Assembly (NCBI GenBank): GCA_018065365.1
Contig: JAGHTH010000205.1
Location: 1-5,365 of the forward strand
Source of the DNA: Candidatus Coliplasma caballi
Lineage (GTDB): Bacteria > Bacillota > Clostridia > Oscillospirales > CAG-382
Reading direction: 5' to 3'
Length of the DNA: 5,365 bases
This document shows, piece by piece, positions 1 to 5,365 of this stretch; the stretch's first letter is position 1; the number at the start of each line of letters is the position of its first letter. The translations under genes were made by a program, and so were the position numbers. The notes below the pieces were generated by a model. That model saw only the letters and a program-made list of their open reading frames with translations. It was not told where the DNA came from and did no database searches.

Positions 1-1554
1 TACGGCACGCGCGAAACGTCTTTGACGCCGCCGACGGAATACACGGACATTCTTCCGAAAAGCAAGGGCGCTTACCTGTCCCGCGACGCGCTGGACGGCG
101 ACCACGACATCATCCTGTTCCACGCCGGCTACTACCCCGACGATATGTCGCTCGTCAACAACGACGAAAAGACGTTCCTGCCGTTCCTTGCCTACCTCGA
201 TGAGAACGGAAACATCGTGGACACGATGTTCGATTCCGTGATGTTCTTGATCATGCAGGGGAAATGCTATTCCGACGGTTCTTTGACGATCTCGGGCGGC
301 GAAACGGAACTTGCCGACTGGATGATGATGCTGGACGCCTACTTCTCCGACACCTACAACCTCCGCGCGCTCAACAACACGGCGCACACGATCGCCGACG
401 CGCTCGGAAAAGAGGACTACACCATCCCGGTCTATCTGACCTGCCCCTACCCCAAAACGGGCAAGCTTGTGTTCGGCGACTACGACGGCGACGGCAAGGA
501 CGAAACGATCTCCACCTATGAGGACGCGCTCGCCGTCACGAAATGGTTTGTCGATGAATGTATCCGCCGCTTCGAAGAAAACGGATACGACAAACTGAAA
601 TTGAAGGGCTTCTTCTGCAACAGCGAGGGACTCGGGAACACCCGCTTCCCGTACGAGCGGCAATACGCAAAAGATTGCTGCACGCTGATGCACGACCGCG
701 GACTCAAATACGTCATGATTCCTTATTATCAGGGCAAAGGATGCGAAGACCCCGAGGCGTACGGCTTCGACGCGGTGCTGATGCAGCCGAATCTTTCGTT
801 CTACGAATCGCTGCAGGACGATCCCGCCGGTATGATGGAAGACTTTGACGCGGCGGCAAAACAGTTCGGGCTCGGCATCGAAATGGAGGTCAATTCCTCG
901 CTGGTCTGGGACATCGACAAACACGCGCCGTTCTACCTGCAATACCTGCAATCCGCCTCGCAAAGCGGACTGATGACCGACACGATCCACGCCTATTACA
1001 ACGGCGCCGGCATGGCGGTCTTCGGACGCGCGGCGTACTCCAAAGAGCCGAAAATGCGTTTGCTTTACGATCTGACCTACAAGTTCATCAAAGGAACGCT
1101 CTCCCTGCCCGACCGGATCGTCCTGCAGGGCTTCCCCGAAACGCTGACCGTCGATGCGGGCGGAAAGGTCTCCGGGGACATCGAACTTTCGGGCGATTGG
1201 CAGGTCGAACTGAAAATCACGAAACAGGCGCTTCACGGCGTCGTGATCCTGTCGGACGACGGCAAACGGTTTACCTTCAAAGCCGACCGCAAATACAGCG
1301 GCGAAGACTCCTTCGACTACGAACTGACCGTGTACGGAAAGCCCGTCGCGAGCGGAACGGTCGCCGTCAACATTCTTTCGGACGAGCCGGCAGAAACTTC
1401 CTCGGAAACGCCGTCCGCACCCGTGTCCGACGATGCGTCCGAAGCGCCCGGAGCAAACCGGGACACCCCGTGGGGACTGTTTGCCGCCATCGGCGGTGCG
1501 GTATTGCTCGCCGCCGGCGCGGTGAGCGCGATCGCAAGGAAGAAAAAGAAATGA
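1..1554 (+). CDS. DUF4855 domain surface protein, C-terminally membrane-anchored (5' end outside window)
   Basis: The frame is open from base 1, so the true start lies upstream; 517 codons are visible (numbered here from base 1). Codons about 25-365 resemble DUF4855, a TIM-barrel-like family of uncertain activity. Matching landmarks are a FDS motif after 'DTM' (codons 77-79), the PYP stretch (149-151), KWF (181-183), GFFCNSE (203-209) and the acidic EMEV stretch (294-297). Glu209, Glu294 and Glu296 are candidate active-site carboxylates by analogy with glycosidase-like barrels (inference). An aspartate loop, DYDGDGKDE (160-168), looks like a calcium-binding loop inside the domain. Codons about 370-460 look like a bacterial Ig/cadherin-like domain (YSGEDSFDYELTV pattern). 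A Ser/Glu/Pro-rich linker (461-488), a hydrophobic helix (about 491-511) and a KKKK end follow, with no LPXTG motif. It probably acts outside the cell on a glycan or as an adhesin. Translation ends in tandem stops, TGATGA. Confidence 0.75.
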   Translation, partial: YGTRETSLTPPTEYTDILPKSKGAYLSRDALDGDHDIILFHAGYYPDDMSLVNNDEKTFLPFLAYLDENGNIVDTMFDSVMFLIMQGKCYSDGSLTISGGETELADWMMMLDAYFSDTYNLRALNNTAHTIADALGKEDYTIPVYLTCPYPKTGKLVFGDYDGDGKDETISTYEDALAVTKWFVDECIRRFEENGYDKLKLKGFFCNSEGLGNTRFPYERQYAKDCCTLMHDRGLKYVMIPYYQGKGCEDPEAYGFDAVLMQPNLSFYESLQDDPAGMMEDFDAAAKQFGLGIEMEVNSSLVWDIDKHAPFYLQYLQSASQSGLMTDTIHAYYNGAGMAVFGRAAYSKEPKMRLLYDLTYKFIKGTLSLPDRIVLQGFPETLTVDAGGKVSGDIELSGDWQVELKITKQALHGVVILSDDGKRFTFKADRKYSGEDSFDYELTVYGKPVASGTVAVNILSDEPAETSSETPSAPVSDDASEAPGANRDTPWGLFAAIGGAVLLAAGAVSAIARKKKK

Positions 1555-1595
1555 TGATTTTTGTTTCAAGAAAAAATTTGCAATAAGTAATAAAT

Positions 1596-1635
1596 AAAAC
1601 CGATTGATCGGGAGATTCCTTTCAATCGGTTTTTT
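1596..1635. terminator. Bidirectional rho-independent terminator between convergent genes
   Basis: A 12-bp perfect stem pairs 1596-1607 with 1622-1633 (core CCGATTGA / TCAATCGG plus four A:T pairs) around a 14-base loop. The loop can itself form a small GGA/TCC hairpin. On the plus strand the stem runs into six T (1630-1635), ending the surface-protein transcript. Read on the minus strand it is followed by TTTTATTTATT, so it also serves the fic gene, whose stop codon lies only a few bases away. Confidence 0.88.
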
Positions 1636-1637
1636 CT

Positions 1638-2354
1638 TTATGCAATATCAAACATTGTGAGCAGTTTTTTCATCGTATCCTGTCCGTCAAGGCAGGTGTC
1701 GATCAAATAGCCCTTTTCCCGCTCCCATTCCGAAAGCCCGCGGTAATAGAAATATTTTTTGGAGTCCTCGATCAGAAACGGAACAATTCCGAAGCGCAGG
1801 CATTCTTTGAGTGCGATCAGCCGCCCGACGCGCCCGTTTCCATCCTGAAACGGATGAATGCGCTCAAACTCTGCGTGAAATCCGACCACGTCCCGCAGCT
1901 CCGCTTTGCCGATCGCCTCATAATCTGTCAGCAGTGCTTTCATTTTCGGAGCGACCTCTTTCGGAGCTGCCGTTTCAATTCCGCCGACCACATTTGCTCG
2001 TTTTTTGTAATCGCCGAACGCAAACCACGGCAGCGAAGCATCCTTGGTGCCCTGTTTCAAAAGAAAGTGCAGATGCTTGATGAGTTCCTCCGAAAGCGGT
2101 GCTTCCGCAAAATCAATGACATAATCCACCGCGCGGAAATGATTGACCGTTTCGATAATGTCGTCCACCGGAATGCCGTCCTCCGCGTGAACCGTGGCGG
2201 TCTCGAAAATCATCCGGGTCTGATCCTCGTTCAGCTTACTGCCTTCAATATGGTTGGAATTGTAGGTCATACGAACCTGCAATTCATGATAGATCCCGCC
2301 GGAAACTCCCGCTTCCTTTTCCTGCCGCAGTGTCTTTAACAGCAGATTCTCCAT
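1638..2354 (-). CDS. Fic family protein (probable AMP transferase), class II autoinhibited
   Basis: This 238-aa protein has the complete Fic active site HPFQDGNGRVGR at residues 167-178. His167 is the catalytic base, Asp171 binds the metal, and GNGR holds the nucleotide phosphates. Fic enzymes with this motif usually transfer AMP from ATP to a Ser, Thr or Tyr hydroxyl of a target protein. Residues 33-38 (SNHIEG) match the inhibitory [ST]xxxE[GN] motif; because it precedes the core this is class II, and Glu37 would be expected to pair with Arg178. NVVGG (121-125) fits the flap that positions targets. The protein is nearly just the Fic core and lacks the extra N- and C-terminal domains of the long Fic family. 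The ATG at 2354 follows a GAGGTGA site. By hand count the gene is about 52% GC, against roughly 60% in sampled parts of the neighbours, so acquisition is possible but not shown. No separate antitoxin gene is adjacent, as expected for an intramolecular inhibitor. The target is unknown. Confidence 0.94.
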   Translation of the reverse strand: MENLLLKTLRQEKEAGVSGGIYHELQVRMTYNSNHIEGSKLNEDQTRMIFETATVHAEDGIPVDDIIETVNHFRAVDYVIDFAEAPLSEELIKHLHFLLKQGTKDASLPWFAFGDYKKRANVVGGIETAAPKEVAPKMKALLTDYEAIGKAELRDVVGFHAEFERIHPFQDGNGRVGRLIALKECLRFGIVPFLIEDSKKYFYYRGLSEWEREKGYLIDTCLDGQDTMKKLLTMFDIA

Positions 2355-2358
2355 CCTC

Positions 2359-2365
2359 TCACCTC
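2359..2365 (-). promoter_or_regulatory. Ribosome binding site of the fic gene
   Basis: On the minus strand GAGGTGA lies four bases before the ATG at 2354. It matches seven bases of the ideal GGAGGTGA and fixes this start. Confidence 0.8.
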
Positions 2366-2377
2366 GCTTCCGGATTT

Positions 2378-2406
2378 ATTATACCAAAGCTTTTGTCAAA
2401 AGTAAA
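2378..2406 (-). promoter_or_regulatory. Probable sigma-A promoter of the fic gene
   Basis: On the minus strand a perfect TATAAT (2383-2378) lies 17 bases after TTTACT (2406-2401), a 4/6 match to the -35 consensus. Transcription would start near 2371, giving a leader of about 17 bases. A perfect TTGACA (2399-2394) is also present, but only 10 bases from the -10, too close to act with it. The promoter sits in the 64-base gap after mnmM, where no clear terminator is seen, so some read-through from the upstream pair is possible. Confidence 0.5.
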
Positions 2407-2418
2407 GATGTTTTTTGC

Positions 2419-2970
2419 TTATTTTTTCTCGATCAGGAAGAAAAACGGCGAAGTCGGAGAGTTGACGATCTGAAATTTCGAGCAGCAGATCTTTCTCCTG
2501 TCGAGCGTCGAGAGGAACTCCGTGATCAATTCGCCCTCCGCGCGTCCTTCCTCGTGCCCGGGATAGACCGCCAGCAGAATACCGCCGTCGGTATCCAGCA
2601 GCCGCACCGCCGCCTGCACCGCGGGCAGCGTCGTCTCGCGCAACGTCGTAATGCTCTTGTCGCCGCCGGGCAGCCACCCGAGGTTGAACATCCCGACGCA
2701 GATCGGCTCTTTGACGTATTTCTCGCAGTTGTGGTGCGAGTCTAAAATCAAGGTATAATTTTCGGGCGCGTGTTCGGCTTCCAACAACGCCCGCGTGCTG
2801 TCGAGCGCCTGCCTCTGCACGTCAAACGCATAGACCTTGCCCTGCTCCCCGACCGCGCGGGAAAGCCAGAGCGTGTCGTGCCCGTTGCCCATCGTAAAAT
2901 CGACCGCGACGCCGCCCGGTTTGAGATGCGCCGTGATCAACTGCTTTTCGGTTGCCAGAAGATCGATCAT
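2419..2970 (-). CDS. mnmM: tRNA (mnm5s2U34) methyltransferase, MnmM/YtqB family
   Basis: A 183-aa class I SAM-dependent methyltransferase of the rRNA_methylase/YtqB family. Visible motifs are the SAM-binding loop VDFTMGNGHD (residues 23-32), the acidic end of strand 2 (FD, Asp50), the family signature FNLGWLPGGDK (95-105), and YPGHEEG (136-142). The family's PF-LIEKK-type C-terminus is present (175-183). Characterised MnmM enzymes methylate the 5-aminomethyl group of 2-thiouridine at the wobble position (U34) of certain tRNAs, completing mnm5s2U in bacteria without MnmC; the product supports accurate reading of purine-ending codons. The length matches the family (about 185-195 aa). The ATG overlaps the stop of the upstream MATE gene in the sequence ATGA, and there is no well-spaced ribosome binding site, so translation probably depends on coupling to the pump gene. 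Family assignment is secure; the exact tRNA substrate is inferred from homologues. Confidence 0.86.
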   Translation of the reverse strand: MIDLLATEKQLITAHLKPGGVAVDFTMGNGHDTLWLSRAVGEQGKVYAFDVQRQALDSTRALLEAEHAPENYTLILDSHHNCEKYVKEPICVGMFNLGWLPGGDKSITTLRETTLPAVQAAVRLLDTDGGILLAVYPGHEEGRAEGELITEFLSTLDRRKICCSKFQIVNSPTSPFFFLIEKK

Positions 2971-4373
2971 CTTTCCACGACCTTGCCTTTCTCAATGATT
3001 TTTCCCTCGCGGATTGCCCTGCCGATCTTCCGCAAGACCGAGATCTGAATCGGCAGCGCGATCAGAAACGCAAGCGCGTCCGCCACCGGCTGCGACCACA
3101 CCAAACCGTCCAGTTCAAACAGCCACGGCAGCACCAACACGACCGGCACGAAGGTCAACCCCTGCCTTGCCATCGCCAGCACCGACGCCTTGGCAACCAT
3201 GCCGATGTTCTGTAACATCATGTTCGACATCACGACCCACGAAAGCAGCGGGAACACCACAAGCTGCGCCCGCATCGCCCTTGCCGCAAGCGCAACGGTC
3301 GCGTCCGTCTCGCAGAACACCGTAACGATCGGCTCCGCGAAAATATACCCGACGACCGCGACGCAGGTCAAAAACACCGCCGTTACGCGAATGCAGAACC
3401 AGAACGCTTCCTTGACGCGCTCGTACTTTGCGGCGCCCCAGTTGAAGCCGCAGACGGGCTGAAAGCCCTGCCCGAAGCCGATCAGAGCGCTCGCACCGAA
3501 GCCCATGACCTTCTGCACCGACGTAAACGCCGCCAGCGCAAGATCGCCGTACCCGCCCGCAATGTAATTCAAGCAGATGCTCGCGACCGAGGCAAGCCCC
3601 TGCCGGCAGAGCGACGGCGTGCCGCCGATCAGAATGTTCTTGTAATGATGCGCTTTGGGCTTGAACGTCGAAAGCCGGATCTTGAGGTTGTCGCTTTTCT
3701 GCACGCCCAAAAGCAGCAAAACGAAACTGACGCACTGCGAGATCGCCGTCGCGATCGCCGCACCCTCGATCCCCATGTCAAACGTAAAGATCAGCAGCGG
3801 GTCCAGCCCGATGTTCAGCACCGCGCCCGAAACGATGCCGATCATCGCAAAGAACGCGTTGCCCTGAAAGCGAAGCTGGTTGTTCAGAACGAGCTGCGAG
3901 GTCATGAACGGACACGCCAGCAGAATGTACTTCATGTAGCCCATCGCGTACGGTTTGACCGTTTCGGTCGCGCCCAACAGCGTCGAGAGCGGATCGAGCA
4001 GCGGAAGCCCGACGGCGAGGATCAGAATGCCCGCGCCGAGCGCCGAGAAAAAGCCGACGGAAACCATTTCTTCGGCTTCCGCGACGTTCTGCTTGCCCAG
4101 CTCGCGCGAAACGGTGTTCCCGGAGCCCTGCCCGAAGAAAAACCCGACCGCCTGAATGATCGCCATCAGCGAAAAGACCACGCCGACGGCGCCCGTAATG
4201 CTGTCGCTGCCGAGCATCGCGACGAAAAACGTGTCCGCGAGGTTGTAGAACGACGAAACGAGCATCGAAAGGATGGTCGGCACCGCGAGTTTGAGGATCA
4301 GCGGCTTGACGCTGCTTTTCGTCATGCGGTCGAATTTTCGTTTTTGCTTTTCCGCGTTGTTGACTTCCGCCAT
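2967..4373 (-). CDS. MATE family multidrug efflux transporter (MepA-like)
   Basis: A 468-aa inner-membrane protein with about twelve hydrophobic segments in two homologous halves, the normal MATE size. Family landmarks are the substrate-path helix VPTILSMLVSSFYNLADTFFV (broken here at residues 31-40 and 41-51), the loop GQGSGNTVSRELGKQ (81-95), LDPLLIF (190-196), and the matching second-half loop GFGQGFQPVCGFNWGAAK (299-316). MATE pumps export drugs, dyes or metabolites using a sodium or proton gradient; the pattern is closest to the MepA/Clostridia group, but the substrate cannot be told from sequence. The start was set at 4373, not the upstream in-frame ATG at 4403: an AAAGGAGT site lies eight bases before 4373, while 4403 has none and would fall almost at the predicted transcription start. 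It is the first gene of a two-gene unit with mnmM, joined by an ATGA overlap. Confidence 0.95.
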   Translation of the reverse strand: MAEVNNAEKQKRKFDRMTKSSVKPLILKLAVPTILSMLVSSFYNLADTFFVAMLGSDSITGAVGVVFSLMAIIQAVGFFFGQGSGNTVSRELGKQNVAEAEEMVSVGFFSALGAGILILAVGLPLLDPLSTLLGATETVKPYAMGYMKYILLACPFMTSQLVLNNQLRFQGNAFFAMIGIVSGAVLNIGLDPLLIFTFDMGIEGAAIATAISQCVSFVLLLLGVQKSDNLKIRLSTFKPKAHHYKNILIGGTPSLCRQGLASVASICLNYIAGGYGDLALAAFTSVQKVMGFGASALIGFGQGFQPVCGFNWGAAKYERVKEAFWFCIRVTAVFLTCVAVVGYIFAEPIVTVFCETDATVALAARAMRAQLVVFPLLSWVVMSNMMLQNIGMVAKASVLAMARQGLTFVPVVLVLPWLFELDGLVWSQPVADALAFLIALPIQISVLRKIGRAIREGKIIEKGKVVER

Positions 4374-4380
4374 CGAAAAC

Positions 4381-4388
4381 ACTCCTTT
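4381..4388 (-). promoter_or_regulatory. Ribosome binding site that decides the MATE start
   Basis: On the minus strand AAAGGAGT precedes ATG 4373 with the GGAG core eight bases away. The longer reading from ATG 4403 would place this site inside the coding region, so the shorter protein is preferred. Confidence 0.82.
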
Positions 4389-4417
4389 CTGCCGTTTCCG
4401 CAAAGATTCTTTCTCTT

Positions 4418-4446
4418 ATTATAGCACCTTTTCCACGGTTTGTCTA
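4418..4446 (-). promoter_or_regulatory. Sigma-A promoter of the MATE-mnmM unit (extended -10)
   Basis: On the minus strand TAGACA (4446-4441, 5/6 match) is followed after 17 bases by a perfect TATAAT (4423-4418). It is preceded by TGC, an extended -10. Transcription should begin near 4411, giving a leader of about 38 bases that contains the ribosome binding site. It is back to back with the promoter of the acyltransferase gene, and the two -35 boxes are eight bases apart. Confidence 0.78.
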
Positions 4447-4454
4447 TATAATTC

Positions 4455-4484
4455 TTGACAATCCGCCCGCAAAAATGCTATAAT
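4455..4484 (+). promoter_or_regulatory. Consensus sigma-A promoter of the acyltransferase gene (extended -10)
   Basis: A perfect TTGACA (4455-4460) and a perfect TATAAT (4479-4484) are separated by 18 bases, with TGC directly before the -10. Transcription is expected near 4491, giving a leader of about 26 bases. All twelve hexamer bases match, so basal transcription should be strong unless it is repressed. Confidence 0.85.
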
Positions 4485-4500
4485 AAATCGTACAAAACAC

Positions 4501-4507
4501 AGAAAGG
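4501..4507 (+). promoter_or_regulatory. Ribosome binding site of the acyltransferase gene
   Basis: AGAAAGG ends nine bases before ATG 4517. No comparable site precedes the next in-frame ATG at 4568, so 4517 is taken as the start. Confidence 0.65.
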
Positions 4508-4516
4508 CGCTTTCTT

Positions 4517-5365
4517 ATGAACTTTGAATCGTTCCTGCCGTATTACACCTTTGAAGTTCCCGCCAAAATGCGCGCGCGTTTTGACACGTTTACCGAAGAA
4601 AAAGCTTGCTTGCCCATGGTGTCGGAGGAAGAATTCCGCGCCGTCGAGCAGGCGACGAAGGTCGATCCCGACTGCTTCCGCGTCCTGCGTGAGCTGAACG
4701 CGAAACTCTGCGAAAACAAAACGAACAACGCGGCGGCGCGTTTTCTGCGCCACGGCTTGTTCGAAGCGTGCCCGCCGTGTGACAACGGCGTCTGGCAGCA
4801 GCAGCTCCTGACCGTCGAGGGCTTCCCGCAGGAAACGGTCGATCTGCTGATCGTAACGGCGGCGCTGGGCTATACGCTGACCGTCCGCAAACCGCCCGCC
4901 GACCTCAACGAAGAAAACGTCGGCGCGTACCGCGGCTACATCAAGGCGTTCACCGACCACCACGACTATTGGGGCATCGACAACCCGACCTGGAACCGCC
5001 TCTGCGCCGGCGGCTGTATGTTCCTGTTCCACACCCTCAAATTCCAGCCCGAGCAGTTCTCAAACGACTTTCTCGTGCTGACCGACGGCGAACACTACGT
5101 AACGCTGCTAAAAGGGAATTTCTGCGTCAGCGACGAACAGATCCTCGTCGAGCCGGAACTTCCGCACGCTGTGGAATCGGTCTACGAGGAACGCGAGGAC
5201 GGCTGGTACGCCCACGAGATCGCCGCGACCGGCAGAGTGTCGCTCACGCCCGCGCTGTTCCCTCAGGAATTCTGGAAAGTCGCCCTGTGCGAGAAAGACG
5301 CGGTGCTGGGCTTCCACATCCCGTCCAAAGTCCCCTACACCCCCGAAGACCACAAAGAGTCCATG
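4517..5365 (+). CDS. Probable acyltransferase with NAT_N / GNAT_C domains (3' end outside window)
   Basis: The frame from ATG 4517 stays open to the right edge (283 codons, no stop), so the C-terminus is missing. The protein begins MNFESFLPYY and shows no signal peptide or membrane helix, so it is probably cytoplasmic. Residues about 1-125 are a helical, poorly conserved part. From about 150 the pattern DYWGIDNPTWNRL followed by MFLFHTLKFQ (168-177), then VLGFHIPSKVPYTPED (263-278) and ES, resembles the GNAT-like C-terminal domain of acyltransferase-domain proteins of Bacillota. Those typically read 'RLGRLQFE' and then 'HIP...L....S'. Members are predicted to move an acyl group from a CoA donor; the acceptor is unknown. 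Nine cysteines are visible, including a CPPC (85-88) and CAGGC (163-167), but their role is unclear. It is transcribed away from the MATE pump from a back-to-back promoter. The family call rests on remembered pattern similarity; a hypothetical protein of another fold is possible. Confidence 0.58.
   Translation, partial: MNFESFLPYYTFEVPAKMRARFDTFTEEKACLPMVSEEEFRAVEQATKVDPDCFRVLRELNAKLCENKTNNAAARFLRHGLFEACPPCDNGVWQQQLLTVEGFPQETVDLLIVTAALGYTLTVRKPPADLNEENVGAYRGYIKAFTDHHDYWGIDNPTWNRLCAGGCMFLFHTLKFQPEQFSNDFLVLTDGEHYVTLLKGNFCVSDEQILVEPELPHAVESVYEEREDGWYAHEIAATGRVSLTPALFPQEFWKVALCEKDAVLGFHIPSKVPYTPEDHKESM

Larger units (their letters stand above)
4416..4486. repeat. Inverted repeat formed by two divergent promoters
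   Basis: TGCTATAATAA on the plus strand (4476-4486) is repeated exactly in inverted form at 4416-4426, 49 bases apart. A second, inner pair, TTGTC (4440-4444) and GACAA (4457-4461), has nearly the same centre (about 4451). The arms are the -10 and -35 elements of the divergent promoters, so promoter consensus explains most of the symmetry. Confidence 0.7.

Noticed and set aside
1477..1551. Possible LPXTG sortase signal at the end of the surface protein
   Set aside because: The hydrophobic helix and lysine tail look like a sorting signal, but no LPXTG or close variant precedes the helix (the residues are NRDTPW), so only a membrane anchor is supported.
1854..2339. A 161-codon plus-strand open frame antisense to fic
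   Set aside because: The product has no recognisable domain and no ribosome binding site was noted. The minus strand encodes a complete Fic motif.
2394..2399. A perfect TTGACA on the minus strand upstream of fic
   Set aside because: It is only 10 bases from the TATAAT, too short a spacer for a sigma-A promoter. The weaker TTTACT at the correct 17-base distance was preferred.
2355..2418. Possible terminator between mnmM and fic
   Set aside because: The only inverted repeat has a one-base loop and A/T-rich arms, with no T-run at the right place, so it is unlikely to end transcription.
4374..4403. Longer MATE start at ATG 4403, adding ten residues
   Set aside because: It has no ribosome binding site and would be about eight bases from the predicted transcription start. 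AAAGGAGT is correctly placed for ATG 4373.
3645..4424. A long (259-codon) plus-strand open frame antisense to the MATE gene
   Set aside because: Its product is rich in Arg, Asp and His with no recognisable domain, as expected from the shadow of GC-rich coding sequence. The opposite strand is an unmistakable MATE transporter with a promoter and ribosome binding site.
4447..4452. An extra TATAAT on the plus strand between the divergent -35 boxes
   Set aside because: No -35-like hexamer lies 16-18 bases upstream, and the downstream promoter matches the consensus at all twelve positions, so this is probably an A/T-rich coincidence.
4478..5032. A 184-codon minus-strand open frame over the acyltransferase gene
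   Set aside because: It is low-complexity (Arg/Val/Asp/Phe-rich) and its end would lie in the divergent promoter. The plus-strand frame has a consensus promoter, a ribosome binding site and a family-like pattern.

Overview
The window looks like chromosomal DNA from a Gram-positive, moderately GC-rich anaerobe of the Bacillota, most likely an uncultured gut-type Clostridia. Several things point this way. Ribosome binding sites are strong and purine-rich (AAAGGAG, GAGGTGA), and promoters match the sigma-A consensus. There is a DUF4855 surface protein with a C-terminal membrane anchor, and an MnmM-type tRNA methyltransferase, which is the Gram-positive replacement for the MnmC methyl-transfer step. 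The Fic protein is also of a kind common in Clostridia. The lineage is inferred from these traits; no rRNA gene is present to confirm it.

Layout: (1) Bases 1-1554, plus strand, hold the 3' part of a large surface protein: a DUF4855 domain, a bacterial Ig/cadherin-like domain, a Ser/Glu/Pro-rich linker, one membrane helix and a lysine tail. (2) Bases 1596-1635 form a hairpin terminator shared by this gene and the convergent one. (3) Bases 1638-2354, minus strand, encode a compact Fic protein (238 aa) with an intact HPFxDGNGRxxR motif and an N-terminal autoinhibitory motif (class II). It has its own likely promoter. (4) Bases 2419-4373, minus strand, carry two translationally coupled genes: a MATE-family efflux pump, then a mnmM-like tRNA wobble-uridine methyltransferase that begins in a 4-base ATGA overlap. 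(5) Bases 4374-4516 are a divergent promoter region whose two sigma-A promoters have identical extended -10 elements. (6) From base 4517 to the right edge, plus strand, runs the 5' part of a probable two-domain acyltransferase (NAT_N / GNAT_C type). It is cut by the window end.

The genes do not form an obvious single pathway. The only likely co-transcribed pair is the MATE pump and mnmM. The divergent promoter means the pump and the acyltransferase could share regulation, but no regulator gene is in view. No RNA gene, mobile element, CRISPR array or long repeat was seen, and no gene-free stretch exceeds about 150 bases. This is mostly ordinary chromosomal sequence. The points most worth a second look are the Fic protein's target, the symmetric divergent promoter, the domain architecture of the anchored DUF4855 protein, and the substrate of the acyltransferase.
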